From contig CAZEHO010000013.1 in the NCBI GenBank assembly GCA_964511945.1, positions 7,122-71,121 of the forward strand: a stretch of 64,000 bases of DNA, given 5' to 3'. Of this stretch, positions 51,864 through 60,238 are shown in pieces. A program made the translations under genes and the position numbers. The notes below the pieces were generated by a model, which was not told the origin of the DNA, did no database searches, and worked only from the letters and a program-made list of their open reading frames with translations. Position 1 is the stretch's first letter. Each line of letters begins with the position of its first letter. This DNA is from CAZEHO01 sp964511945. GTDB taxonomy: Bacteria > Actinomycetota > Acidimicrobiia > Spongiisociales > UBA11373.

Positions 51864-52357
51864 CAGCCGCCCCGCCGGAGGAGTTCGTCGATGCCCAGGG
51901 CAAGGCCGCGCTCGTCGATCACACCCTGGTGGAGTTCGATGAGTTCGCCGCCGGCAGCGAAGAAGTACGTCAGGGGTACTCCGCGACCGGCGAGATCGGC
52001 GCGCACCGCTCCGCTTGGGTCGGCGTAGTGCTCGAAGCCGTCGAGGCCGAACTCGGCGATGAACTCGCGTGCGGCATCGGGTCCGTCCTCGACGTCGAGT
52101 CCGACGAATCGCACTTCGCCGCCGAATTCGGCGTGCGCTTCACGAAGCAACGGTGCCTCGGAGCGGCAGGGGATGCACCACGACGCCCACACGTTCAGCA
52201 CCACCGGTTGCGTCGATTCGGCAAGCAGCGCTCGGATATCCGATGGAGTGGTGATGGGGAGATCGGCAATGTCCTCCACCGGGACCGAGGCGGTGGAACA
52301 CGACACCCCAAGCACCACGGTGGCGGCGAGGAAGAGGATCAGGCGTCGCATCGGCAT
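51863..52357 (-). CDS. TlpA/thioredoxin-like lipoprotein (CxxC type)
   Basis: 164 residues from ATG 52357 (ATG 52351 also possible). A lipoprotein signal ends VLGVSC, and the thioredoxin domain has VVLNVWASWCIPCRSEAPLL (WCIPC), FVGLDVEDGPDAARE and the cis-Pro region GVPLTYFFAAGGEL. It is the ordinary cysteine counterpart of the putative selenocysteine protein 0.9 kb away. Extracytoplasmic thiol-disulfide chemistry is expected. Transcribed with the Lgt-like gene. Confidence 0.88.
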   Translation of the reverse strand: MPMRRLILFLAATVVLGVSCSTASVPVEDIADLPITTPSDIRALLAESTQPVVLNVWASWCIPCRSEAPLLREAHAEFGGEVRFVGLDVEDGPDAAREFIAEFGLDGFEHYADPSGAVRADLAGRGVPLTYFFAAGGELIELHQGVIDERGLALGIDELLRRGG

Positions 52358-52410
52358 CAGAGTGTACGAGGGCCCGGGCACTGGAGTCCCCGAGCCCACT
52401 CGACCACCCG

Positions 52411-53481
52411 GTGTGTCAGAACCCTATCCTGAGGGTGGTGGAGGCCACACTGCACTGGATCGGATTTGGGGCCGGCATCGTCCTGGTCCTGATCGCGCTC
52501 GCCGCAGCCATCGCCCTCGGGTTCGGATTGCGGCGGCCACTGCTGATCCGCGCAGCCATGCGGCCGGTGGCCGCACTGTTCGCCGCCGTCGGGAGACGTA
52601 TGCCCAGCGACCTGATGCGGGCCCGGCTGCTCGCCGGCAGGGGACCAGCCGCAGCAGTCGCTGCTCTCGTGGTGCTGTGGGTCGTGCTGATTGCCGGCTT
52701 CGGCCTGACGCTGCTGCCGTTCGATGGGCCGTCGGTCTCGGCGGCGTTCCGTCACGGGGCGGCCGCAGTGCTCGGGATCGGGCTGCTCGGTTCCGGGGTG
52801 GTCCCGCTGGTGGTTGCGCTGATCGGCGCCGGCGCCGGTGTCCTGGTGCTGGTCCTGTCGATCGTGTTCGTTCTGCGGCTGGGATCGCTCGTGGCACGGG
52901 GCCAGCAGGTGATTGCAGCGGTCGAAGCTCGCAGCGGGGTTCCGCCGTGGGGTCCGGCGCTCGTTGCCGGATACGTGGAGGCCGGCGCAGCGGTTCGACT
53001 GCCGGCGCTGTACCAGGTCGCCGAATCATGGGCCGCCGAACTGGCACCCCGGGGTGACCCACTGCCGTTGTGGTTCCGATCGGCGGGGACCATGGTCGAC
53101 GGGGTCACAGCACTGGTCGCAGTGATGGATGCAGCCGCCCTCGACATCGCCCTGGTCCCCGACAACGAACACGCCGATGCCCGGATGCTCCTCCGGACCG
53201 GGACCGATGCGCTCGACCACGCCCGCCGGGTTTTGGGGGTGGGGTCTCCGCCGGTGCGTGCGGCCATGCTGACCGAGGAGGGATTCGAATTGGGTCTGGA
53301 GCGGCTGAGCGCCGCCGGGTACGAGCACAGCGACGGCAACGCAGGGGGTTGGATGCGATTCGTTCGGCTGCGGCGGGGATATGCCCCAGATGCGGTGGCG
53401 GTGGGCCGGCGCATGCTGTCACCCCCGGCCCCGTGGATGGGGGAGTGGCCGGGTCCGGCCTCCAAGACCGAAGATGGCTGA
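52411..53481 (+). CDS. Integral membrane protein of unknown function
   Basis: 356 residues from GTG 52411; GTG 52435 or 52438 also fit and cannot be distinguished. About four N-terminal helices (ATLHWIGFGAGIVLVLIALAAA, AAAVAALVVLWVVLIAGFG, VLVLVLSIVFVLRLGSLV) are followed by a soluble domain of ~200 residues with ALVAVMDAAALDIALVPDNEHADARMLL. No family recognised. It overlaps the methyltransferase start downstream by 8 nt. Confidence 0.6.
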   Translation: MCQNPILRVVEATLHWIGFGAGIVLVLIALAAAIALGFGLRRPLLIRAAMRPVAALFAAVGRRMPSDLMRARLLAGRGPAAAVAALVVLWVVLIAGFGLTLLPFDGPSVSAAFRHGAAAVLGIGLLGSGVVPLVVALIGAGAGVLVLVLSIVFVLRLGSLVARGQQVIAAVEARSGVPPWGPALVAGYVEAGAAVRLPALYQVAESWAAELAPRGDPLPLWFRSAGTMVDGVTALVAVMDAAALDIALVPDNEHADARMLLRTGTDALDHARRVLGVGSPPVRAAMLTEEGFELGLERLSAAGYEHSDGNAGGWMRFVRLRRGYAPDAVAVGRRMLSPPAPWMGEWPGPASKTEDG

Positions 53482-54088
53482 GTACTCGCTGGGAGCCCGG
53501 CTCTACGACCCGGTCATGGAGCCGCTGGTCGCACGCTTTCGAGAGTCGGGTCTGGACCTGGCTCCGGCGGTTCCCGGGATGCGGGTTGTCGATCTGGGAT
53601 GTGGGACCGGCGCCCATCTGGATCTGTATCGGAGCCGCGGCGCACAGGTGACCGGTGTCGACCGATCGGCGGCGATGCTGCAGCGGGCGCGGGCCAAGCT
53701 CGGCCCGGAAGCCGCGCTCTTCGAGTCCGATGCGGCAGCCACAGCACTGCCCGGCGGCGAATTCGACCTGGTGCTGATCATGACGGTGCTGCACGAACTC
53801 CAGCCGGCATCGGCGATCGGTATCTTGCGCGAGGCGGAACGTTTGGCCGGGCGGGAGGGCCGGATCCTCGTCGTGGATCACCATCTGGGGTGTCCCGCAG
53901 GGTGGCGGGGTCACCTGATTCGCTGGTTCACGGGTGCGATCGAAGGGATTGCCCGGCACGATGCCCGGGGGTTCCTGCGTTCGGGCGGTGTTCCGGTGCT
54001 GGCGGCGCGCACCGGGCTCGTCATCGAGACATGGCGGTCCGAGGCGGCGGGAACCATGGGGCTCTACCTGCTCCGCGGCCGCGTCTGA
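53474..54088 (+). CDS. Class I SAM-dependent methyltransferase
   Basis: 204 residues from ATG 53474, overlapping the previous gene by 8 nt. Motif I is VVDLGCGTGAHLDLY, followed by VTGVDRSAAML and DLVLIMTVLHELQ. Substrate unknown; the layout resembles small menaquinone/ubiquinone methyltransferase-like proteins but no specific assignment is possible. Its stop lies 6 nt from the convergent hisIE stop. Confidence 0.8.
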   Translation: MAEYSLGARLYDPVMEPLVARFRESGLDLAPAVPGMRVVDLGCGTGAHLDLYRSRGAQVTGVDRSAAMLQRARAKLGPEAALFESDAAATALPGGEFDLVLIMTVLHELQPASAIGILREAERLAGREGRILVVDHHLGCPAGWRGHLIRWFTGAIEGIARHDARGFLRSGGVPVLAARTGLVIETWRSEAAGTMGLYLLRGRV

Positions 54089-54094
54089 GCGATC

Positions 54095-54703
54095 TCAGCC
54101 GGCCCGCTCACTCAGCACGTCGATGGCCAGTCCCGGATCGACGCCGCGTTCGGCAAGCAGCACAAGCACGTGGTACAGGAGATCAGCGGCTTCCTCGGCT
54201 ACCCGGCGGTCGTCTGCCGCGCCGGCACTGTGATCCTTGGCGGCGAGGACGACCTCGATAGCCTCTTCGGCGACTTTGCGGCCGGGTCCATCGACACCCT
54301 TTCCGAGCAACCGGGCCGTGTACGAGCCCTCGGGCCGTTCGGCAGCGCGGGACCGGATCGTCGACCAGAGGCGCTCCAAGTCGGCGAATCCGGCGGCGGT
54401 CTCGTCGGTGAAGCACGAGACGCGGCCGGTGTGGCAGGCGGGGCCGGCCGGGTCCACCAGATACAGCAGGGTGTCGCCGTCGCAATCATCGCGGATGTCG
54501 ATGACCTGCATGGTGTTACCGGATGTGGCGCCCTTGCGCCACATCTCATCGCGAGAGCGGCTCCAGAAGTGGGCCTCACCGGTGGAGCGGGTGGCGGCGA
54601 GCGCTTCGGCGTTTGCGTAGGCCAGCATCAGGACCGCGCCGGAGCGCCGATTCTGCACGACCACCGGAACCAGTCCCCTGTCATCCCAACGGGGCTCCAT
54701 CAC
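54095..54703 (-). CDS. hisIE: Bifunctional phosphoribosyl-AMP cyclohydrolase/phosphoribosyl-ATP diphosphatase (HisIE)
   Basis: 202 residues. HisI part: VLMLAYANAEALAAT, DDCDGD and CHTGRVSCF; HisE part: GSYTARLLGKGVDGPGRKVAEEAIEVVLA and LADLLYHVLVLL-type AADLLYHVLVLLAERG. It carries out steps 2 and 3 of histidine synthesis in one chain. The last gene of the his operon, overlapping hisF by 4 nt (start at 54703; the second codon is also ATG). Confidence 0.93.
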   Translation of the reverse strand: MMEPRWDDRGLVPVVVQNRRSGAVLMLAYANAEALAATRSTGEAHFWSRSRDEMWRKGATSGNTMQVIDIRDDCDGDTLLYLVDPAGPACHTGRVSCFTDETAAGFADLERLWSTIRSRAAERPEGSYTARLLGKGVDGPGRKVAEEAIEVVLAAKDHSAGAADDRRVAEEAADLLYHVLVLLAERGVDPGLAIDVLSERAG

Positions 54704-55464
54704 AGGACCTCCCGTATCGGGACGCCGGCGGCGGCCATTTGCTCCTTTACCGCCGAGATCTCCACCTGGCGTCGATGGAAGATCGAAGCGGCGAGCACCG
54801 CGTCGGCCCGACCGTCGACGATCGCCCGGACACAGTGATCCGCGGTCCCGGCACCACCCGAAGCGATGATCGGAACCGGCACCGCAGCGTTGGCTGCCCG
54901 GAGCAGTTCGAGGTCAAATCCGTCCTGGGTGCCGTCCGAGTCCATGGAAGTGAGCAGGATCTCTCCGGCACCGGCCTCGACCCCCGTCCGGATCCACTCG
55001 ATCGCATTCTGCCCGGTCGGGGTGCGGCCGCCGTCCACCACGACTTCCCAACCTCCGCCGCTGCGACGACGGGCATCTACGGCAAGCACCACGCATTGCC
55101 GGCCGAACGCAGCCGCGCACTGCCCGATCAGTTCGGGATTGCGCACGGCCGCGGAGTTGACCGAAACCTTGTCGGCGCCGGCCCGCAGCGCGGCTCGCAT
55201 GTCGCCCACGGAACGAACGCCTCCCCCCACCGTGAGCGGCACGAACACGTTCTGCGCGGTGCGCCGCACCACATCGAGCATCGTGTCCCGTCCCTCCGGC
55301 GTGGCGGAGATGTCCAGGAACACGATCTCGTCGGCACCTTCGGCCGCGTAGCGAGCGGCGAGTTCGACCGGGTCACCCTCGTCGGTGAGGTTCACGAAGT
55401 TGACGCCCTTGACTACCCGTCCGGCGGAGACGTCGAGGCAGGGAATGACCCGGCTACGCAGCAT
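54700..55464 (-). CDS. hisF: Imidazole glycerol phosphate synthase, cyclase subunit
   Basis: 254 residues from ATG 55464. TIM barrel with MLRSRVIPCLDVSAGRVVKGVNF (Asp11), VPLTVGGGVRSV, and IIASGGAGTADHC with the second phosphate loop. It forms the synthase with HisH, whose gene overlaps by 11 nt upstream. It turns PRFAR into IGP and AICAR. Confidence 0.95.
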   Translation of the reverse strand: MLRSRVIPCLDVSAGRVVKGVNFVNLTDEGDPVELAARYAAEGADEIVFLDISATPEGRDTMLDVVRRTAQNVFVPLTVGGGVRSVGDMRAALRAGADKVSVNSAAVRNPELIGQCAAAFGRQCVVLAVDARRRSGGGWEVVVDGGRTPTGQNAIEWIRTGVEAGAGEILLTSMDSDGTQDGFDLELLRAANAAVPVPIIASGGAGTADHCVRAIVDGRADAVLAASIFHRRQVEISAVKEQMAAAGVPIREVL

Positions 55465-56071
55465 CGGCGGCGCTCCCGGCCTCGGCGACGAAGTTGGCGA
55501 GGATGCGCAGCCCGGCGGCGCCGCTGCGCTCGGGATGGAACTGGACCCCGGCAACCGTGCCGCGGCGGGCGGCGGCGACGAAGTCGCGGCCATAGTGGCT
55601 GGTGGCGATCACGTCGGCCGGATCGTCGGCAACCGGTGCGTACGAGTGCACGAAGTAGAACGTTTCCCCGGCTGCTATCCCACCGAACAGGGGATCGGGG
55701 TGGGTGGTCGCGATGTCGTTCCATCCGATGTGCGGTAGCCGCGGTGTGTCGCGCAGGCCGCGCACCGTCCCGGGGATCAGCCCGAGGCCACCGGCGTCAT
55801 CCTCCTCGCTGCCGTCGAACAGCAGCTGCAGCCCGACGCAGACGCCCAGCAGCGGGGTGAGGGTGGCCTGCAACGGCTCGACGAATCCGGCGGCGGCAAT
55901 CCGGTCGAAGGCCGCCGCGGCGCTGCCGACACCGGGGAGCACGATCCCGTCGGCGCCGGCCAGTGCACCGGGGGTCGTCACCACGATGGGCTCGGCGCCC
56001 ACATCGGCGAGACCCTGGGCGATCGACACCAGGTTGCCGGCGCCGTGGTCGATGACCGCGATCCGGGTCAT
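55454..56071 (-). CDS. hisH: Imidazole glycerol phosphate synthase, glutamine amidotransferase subunit
   Basis: 205 residues. Class I amidotransferase: GVCVGLQLLFD (catalytic Cys78), and GVQFHPERSG with His and Glu. It hydrolyses glutamine and passes ammonia to HisF. Overlaps hisF (11 nt) and hisB (4 nt). Confidence 0.95.
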   Translation of the reverse strand: MTRIAVIDHGAGNLVSIAQGLADVGAEPIVVTTPGALAGADGIVLPGVGSAAAAFDRIAAAGFVEPLQATLTPLLGVCVGLQLLFDGSEEDDAGGLGLIPGTVRGLRDTPRLPHIGWNDIATTHPDPLFGGIAAGETFYFVHSYAPVADDPADVIATSHYGRDFVAAARRGTVAGVQFHPERSGAAGLRILANFVAEAGSAADAA

Positions 56072-56655
56072 ACCAGGACGCCCTTGGTCGATGCCGGTCC
56101 GCTGCGGGCCGGATCCGGGGCGGCTGCCGCCCGGAACGCGCGCGCCAGGGCCTTGAAGGCCGCTTCTGCGACGTGGTGGTCGTTGCGTCCCGTGGCGGTC
56201 AGGTGCAGTGTGAACCCGGCGGTCCGCACCAATGCCTCGAGCGCGTGGGGCAGGTTCTGGGTGGTGAGGTTGCCGATGCGCTCGGTCGCCAGCTGGAGGT
56301 CGATCATGGCGTAGGGCCGGCCGCCGGCATCCAGCACTGCGGTCGCAACCGCCTCGTCCATGGGCACCGAAGCGTCGCCGAAGCGCTGGATTCCGCTCCG
56401 GTCTCCGAGTGCCACTCCGAGAGCTTCGCCCAGGACGAGGGCGGTGTCCTCGACCGTGTGGTGATCGTCGACGATGAGATCGCCCTTGGTGGTGACCTCG
56501 AGATCGAGCATGCCGTGATGGGCGAACGAGGTCAGCAGGTGGTCCAGGAACCCAACGCCGGTGTCGATCGCGGCCGACCCGGAGCCGTCGAGGGTCACGG
56601 TGACGGAGACGTCGGTCTCCGCAGTCTTGCGTCGCAAGGAGGCGGTTCTGGTCAC
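56068..56655 (-). CDS. hisB: Imidazoleglycerol-phosphate dehydratase
   Basis: 195 residues, the monofunctional length. Metal-binding histidine motifs DDHHTVEDTALVLGEALG and NDHHVAEAAFKALAR are present, plus HHGMLD near the start. Overlaps hisC by 4 nt. Confidence 0.95.
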   Translation of the reverse strand: MTRTASLRRKTAETDVSVTVTLDGSGSAAIDTGVGFLDHLLTSFAHHGMLDLEVTTKGDLIVDDHHTVEDTALVLGEALGVALGDRSGIQRFGDASVPMDEAVATAVLDAGGRPYAMIDLQLATERIGNLTTQNLPHALEALVRTAGFTLHLTATGRNDHHVAEAAFKALARAFRAAAAPDPARSGPASTKGVLV

Positions 56656-57710
56656 AGGGCGTTCTCCAGTGCAGTGATGAGGCGGTTGTGGTCGTCGGGG
56701 ATACGAACGGTGAATCGGAGGAAGGTCTCGAAGGGGTGGCCGGCGGGGAAGGAGCGCACTACGAGCCCGGCACGGTCCATCAGGGTCGATGCGATGTCGC
56801 GCGCCCGGGTCCCGACCTCGGCCAGCACGAAGTTGGTTGTGGTCGGGTGCACCCGGAGTCCGAGCCGGGCGATCCGGCCGGAGAGTTCATCGCGGCCGGC
56901 CGTGATGAAGGCGACGTTCTCCTCCATCCACGCCGGCTCCTCGAATGCTCGCAGCGCCAGCGCCGCCGAGACGTTCGAGACGCTGCCCGGGGGACGCATC
57001 GCGTCGAGACGGGCGGCGTGGCCGGGGCTGGTGATGGCGTACCCGACCCTGATGCCCGCCAATCCGAACGCCTTGGAAAGGGTGCCGGCGGTGATGACGT
57101 CCTCACGATCGGAGATGAGGCCCCGCCAGCCACCCGGCGCGAACTCGGCGTACGCCGCGTCGATGAAGGTGATCCCGCCGGCGGCGTCGATCACCTCGGC
57201 GATCTCGCGGTCGCTCGGTCGATCACCGGCCGGATTGTGGGGAACGCAGAGCCAGGTGACGTCGGCTCCGGCGGCGGCTTCCGCCATGGTGCCCGCAGCG
57301 AAACGAAGACCGGCGCGAATGCGAGGAGCCGCAGTGAACTGAGCGTCGACCTGGAGTGTGGCGATGCGGTAGAGGGCGTAGGTGGGAGCCTCGGCGACTG
57401 CGGTCTTCTCCGGTCCCAGATACGACTTGGCCACCAGCAGGATGATCTCGTCGGCACCGGCGCCGACCACCACCCGGGTTTCATCGTCGATCCCGTGGTA
57501 GTCGGCGATGGCGCGTCGCAGCGGCCGGTAATCGGCCCGCGGGTACTCGTTGACCGTCGCCACCGCCCGTTTCGCCTCCGGTATCGCCCACGGCGGGGCA
57601 AACGGAGAGGTGTTCTGGTCGAAGCGCACCACTCGCTCCGGCGGGATGCCGGCGCGCCCGGCGATCTCATCGGTGGTCGGCTGCCACTGGTAAACCGGGA
57701 CTCCCATCAC
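56652..57710 (-). CDS. hisC: Histidinol-phosphate aminotransferase
   Basis: 352 residues. PLP-lysine segment TAGTLSKAFGLAGIRVGYA, an NPAGDRPSDREIAEV segment and the substrate-binding DQNTSPFAPP start. Performs the transamination step. Overlaps hisB and hisD by 4 nt each. Confidence 0.93.
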   Translation of the reverse strand: MMGVPVYQWQPTTDEIAGRAGIPPERVVRFDQNTSPFAPPWAIPEAKRAVATVNEYPRADYRPLRRAIADYHGIDDETRVVVGAGADEIILLVAKSYLGPEKTAVAEAPTYALYRIATLQVDAQFTAAPRIRAGLRFAAGTMAEAAAGADVTWLCVPHNPAGDRPSDREIAEVIDAAGGITFIDAAYAEFAPGGWRGLISDREDVITAGTLSKAFGLAGIRVGYAITSPGHAARLDAMRPPGSVSNVSAALALRAFEEPAWMEENVAFITAGRDELSGRIARLGLRVHPTTTNFVLAEVGTRARDIASTLMDRAGLVVRSFPAGHPFETFLRFTVRIPDDHNRLITALENAL

Positions 57711-59002
57711 CGACCCTCCTCGAATCGCACGTCCACAGCGGTCCGGTGAGCGGTCAGGCCTTCAGCTGTGGCCAGCCGGGTGACCGCCGGTGCCAATGCG
57801 CGCAGCCCTGCCCTGGTGAGCCGCTGCACCTGGCGCCACGAACCGAAATCCTCGGTGCTCAGCGGCGAGGTGGAGCAGGCAAGGCCGCCGGTCGGGAGCA
57901 CGTGGTTCGCACCGCTGGCGTAGTCCCCAACCGGTTCCGGGGCCCAGGCACCGATGTACACCGACCCCGCCGCGGTGACCCGCTCCACCGCCCGCGTCGC
58001 AGCCGGTTCCGCCAGGTGGATGCTCAGGTGTTCGGGGGCATAGTCGTCGGCGAACGCGAATGCAGTGTCGATGTCGGGTGCGACGATCACCAGTCCGTGA
58101 TCGGCCAGCGCCTTGCGGATCACCTCGGCTCGCTCCAGCCGGGTGAGGAGATGGTCGATCTCACACAGTACCGCCTCGGCCACCGCGGCATCCGTGGTGA
58201 CGAGCACCGCCGGGGAGTCGACGCCGTGCTCGGCTTGCGCCAGCAGGTCCGCCGCGACGTATCGGGGTTCGGCAGTGCCGTCGACGATCGCCAGAGCCTC
58301 ACTGGGGCCGGCCGGCATGTCGATTGCACACTCGGCGGCAACGGCCAGCTTGGCGGCGGTGACCCACTGATTGCCCGGGCCCACGATCTTGTCGACCGGT
58401 GCAATGGTCTCGGTGCCGTAGGCAAGCGCGGCAATGGCCTGGGCACCACCCATCGCATGAACTTCGTCGACTCCCAGCAGGCCGGCGGTGGCCAGCATGA
58501 CGGGATCGAGGGTGCCGTCGCTTCGGGCGGGTGTGGCAACCGCAATCGAGCCGACGCCCGCAACCTGGGCGGGGACGACTGTCATGATCAGGGTGGAAGG
58601 CAGGGGAGCGGTTCCTCCTGGAACGTAGGCGCCGACCCGGCGCAGTGGGGTCCATCGGCGTTCGATGTCGACGCCGGGCAGGACCTCAAGCGACGTGTCT
58701 GAAGGGCGCTGGTCGCGGTGTACCAGACGGACGTTCGTGGCGGCCGTCCGGATGGCATCGGTCAGCTCTGCAGGGAGGGCATCGACCGCAGCGGCGATCT
58801 CGGCTTCGGGTACCTGGGAGCCGCCGGGGCGGCTTCCGCCGAAGCGCTCGCCGGCCTCTGCCAGGGCGGCATCACCGCCGTTCCGCACCACGTCGATGAT
58901 CGCTGCGACCGATTCACGCACCGATGCCGCCGGCACCGCAGAGCGGCTGGTCAGCGCCGCGCGGTCGGCGGCAGACAGGGACGAGAGTTTGATACGCCGC
59001 AT
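57707..59002 (-). CDS. hisD: Histidinol dehydrogenase
   Basis: 431 residues from ATG 59002 (TGATG overlap with hisG). Motifs VGAYVPGGTAPLPST, KIVGPGNQWVTAAK, MPAGPSEALAIVD, LLAQAEHGVDSPAVLV (Zn-binding Gln/His), and DDYAPEHLSIH. It makes the last two oxidations to histidine with NAD. An upstream frame extension to 59575 belongs to the hisG region and is not used. Confidence 0.95.
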   Translation of the reverse strand: MRRIKLSSLSAADRAALTSRSAVPAASVRESVAAIIDVVRNGGDAALAEAGERFGGSRPGGSQVPEAEIAAAVDALPAELTDAIRTAATNVRLVHRDQRPSDTSLEVLPGVDIERRWTPLRRVGAYVPGGTAPLPSTLIMTVVPAQVAGVGSIAVATPARSDGTLDPVMLATAGLLGVDEVHAMGGAQAIAALAYGTETIAPVDKIVGPGNQWVTAAKLAVAAECAIDMPAGPSEALAIVDGTAEPRYVAADLLAQAEHGVDSPAVLVTTDAAVAEAVLCEIDHLLTRLERAEVIRKALADHGLVIVAPDIDTAFAFADDYAPEHLSIHLAEPAATRAVERVTAAGSVYIGAWAPEPVGDYASGANHVLPTGGLACSTSPLSTEDFGSWRQVQRLTRAGLRALAPAVTRLATAEGLTAHRTAVDVRFEEGR

Positions 59003-59847
59003 CACGGGATCAGCTGTTCGATCGGGAGGACGAGGATGCCGCTGGCGCCGATCGCCTCGAGCTCGGGGAGCACGTGCCACAGGTCGTCTGCATCGATGAC
59101 CGAGTGGATCGCGACCATGCCGTTGTGTGCCAGCGGCACGACGCTCGGTGCCTCGAGTCCCGGGATCACGGCCTCGACCTGATCGACGGCGGTGCCTGGA
59201 GCGTTCATCATCACGTAGCGCTTGCGGCGCCCGGCGACGACAGCTCGCAGCATCGTCGACACCTGCTCGACCGCTCCGTTGGCGTCCCTCGGGGCGATCA
59301 GAACGGCTTCGGATTCGAGCAGGGTTCCGATCGGCCGGAGCCCATTGACGAGGAGGGTGCTCCCGGACGAGACGAGATCGACGATCGCGTCGGCGACCCC
59401 GAGCTTGGGAGCAACCTCCACCGAGCCGCGCAGCGGGACGATGGCAACGTCGACACCCCTGCCACTGAGGACCTTGCGAGCCAGGTTCGGGTGGGCGGTG
59501 GCCACCCGGCACCCGTCGAGGTCCTCGAGCTTGCGGGCCGTCGAATCCTTGGGCACCGCTGCGGCCAGCCGGCATCGTCCGTAGCCGAGGTCTGCCAGCA
59601 CTTCCAGATCGATGCCGCTTTCGGCCAGCAGGTCGAGTCCGGCGATTCCCGCCTCCGCGACGCCGTCGGCGACCATCTCGACCACGTCATCGGTGCGGAC
59701 GAACAGCAGGTCGATCGGCACGTTGCGCACGGGCACGGTGAGTGAGCGTTCGGTGCGTTCGAACATGAGTCCTGCCCGTCGTAGCAGGTTGATCGTGGGT
59801 TCCATCATCCGCCCCTTGTTGGGGACGGCGAGCTGCAGCCGTGTCAT
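59002..59847 (-). CDS. hisG: ATP phosphoribosyltransferase, long form
   Basis: 281 residues from ATG 59847. LQLAVPNKGRMMEPTINLLR start, IAGLDLLAESG, LRGSVEVAPKLGVADAIVDLVSSGSTL, and a C-terminal regulatory domain of ~70 residues, marking the long, histidine-inhibited form that needs no HisZ. It starts histidine synthesis. Overlaps the TrpR-like gene by 4 nt. Confidence 0.94.
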   Translation of the reverse strand: MTRLQLAVPNKGRMMEPTINLLRRAGLMFERTERSLTVPVRNVPIDLLFVRTDDVVEMVADGVAEAGIAGLDLLAESGIDLEVLADLGYGRCRLAAAVPKDSTARKLEDLDGCRVATAHPNLARKVLSGRGVDVAIVPLRGSVEVAPKLGVADAIVDLVSSGSTLLVNGLRPIGTLLESEAVLIAPRDANGAVEQVSTMLRAVVAGRRKRYVMMNAPGTAVDQVEAVIPGLEAPSVVPLAHNGMVAIHSVIDADDLWHVLPELEAIGASGILVLPIEQLIP

Positions 59848-60158
59848 ACGGAGGCGCGGCCGAGCCGATCGAGGACGAGGCGATACCCCCCGGTCCCGTG
59901 GTGGAGCCACTGGGCGATACGTGTCACCGTGGCCGTTGATGCGCCGGTGACCTCGGCCACCTGCCGATAGGGGAGACCCTGATCCAGCAAGCGGGTCGCA
60001 TGCCATCGGGTGGTCATCTCCCCGAGTTCCCGCAGAGTGCACAGGTCTCGGAAGAATTGCTCCGCCTCATCGGTCGTCTCCAGCGAGAGGACCGCCTCGA
60101 ACAGCGCATCGGATTCCGTGCTCCGCCAGTCATCGATTCCGGCCATCGGCTCACTCAC
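59844..60158 (-). CDS. TrpR/YerC-family DNA-binding regulator
   Basis: 104 residues from GTG 60158; ATG 60146 is an alternative. Helix-turn-helix DQGLPYRQVAEVTGASTATVTRIAQWL near residues 60-85, then GTGGYRLVLDRL. YerC/TrpR-like proteins bind DNA as dimers. Set first in the his operon and beside a palindromic divergent region, it is a likely his regulator. The ligand could be histidine or another amino acid. Confidence 0.85.
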   Translation of the reverse strand: MSEPMAGIDDWRSTESDALFEAVLSLETTDEAEQFFRDLCTLRELGEMTTRWHATRLLDQGLPYRQVAEVTGASTATVTRIAQWLHHGTGGYRLVLDRLGRASV

Positions 60159-60184
60159 TCTCAGGTGTTCGCACCGGTGTACTA

Positions 60185-60217
60185 TTGTTGTAACAGGTTA
60201 ACACGTTAGAACAGCAA
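60185..60217. promoter_or_regulatory. Imperfect palindrome in the divergent his promoter region
   Basis: The 33-bp site is centred near GTTAAC, with outer arms TTGTTGT and ACAGCAA and inner TAAC/GTTA. It lies in an AT-rich stretch between the TrpR/YerC-like gene and hisA. A likely operator for that regulator. TACTAT at 60180-60185 is a possible -10. Confidence 0.45.
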
Positions 60218-60238
60218 CTCAAGGTCGAAAGGTTTTCT

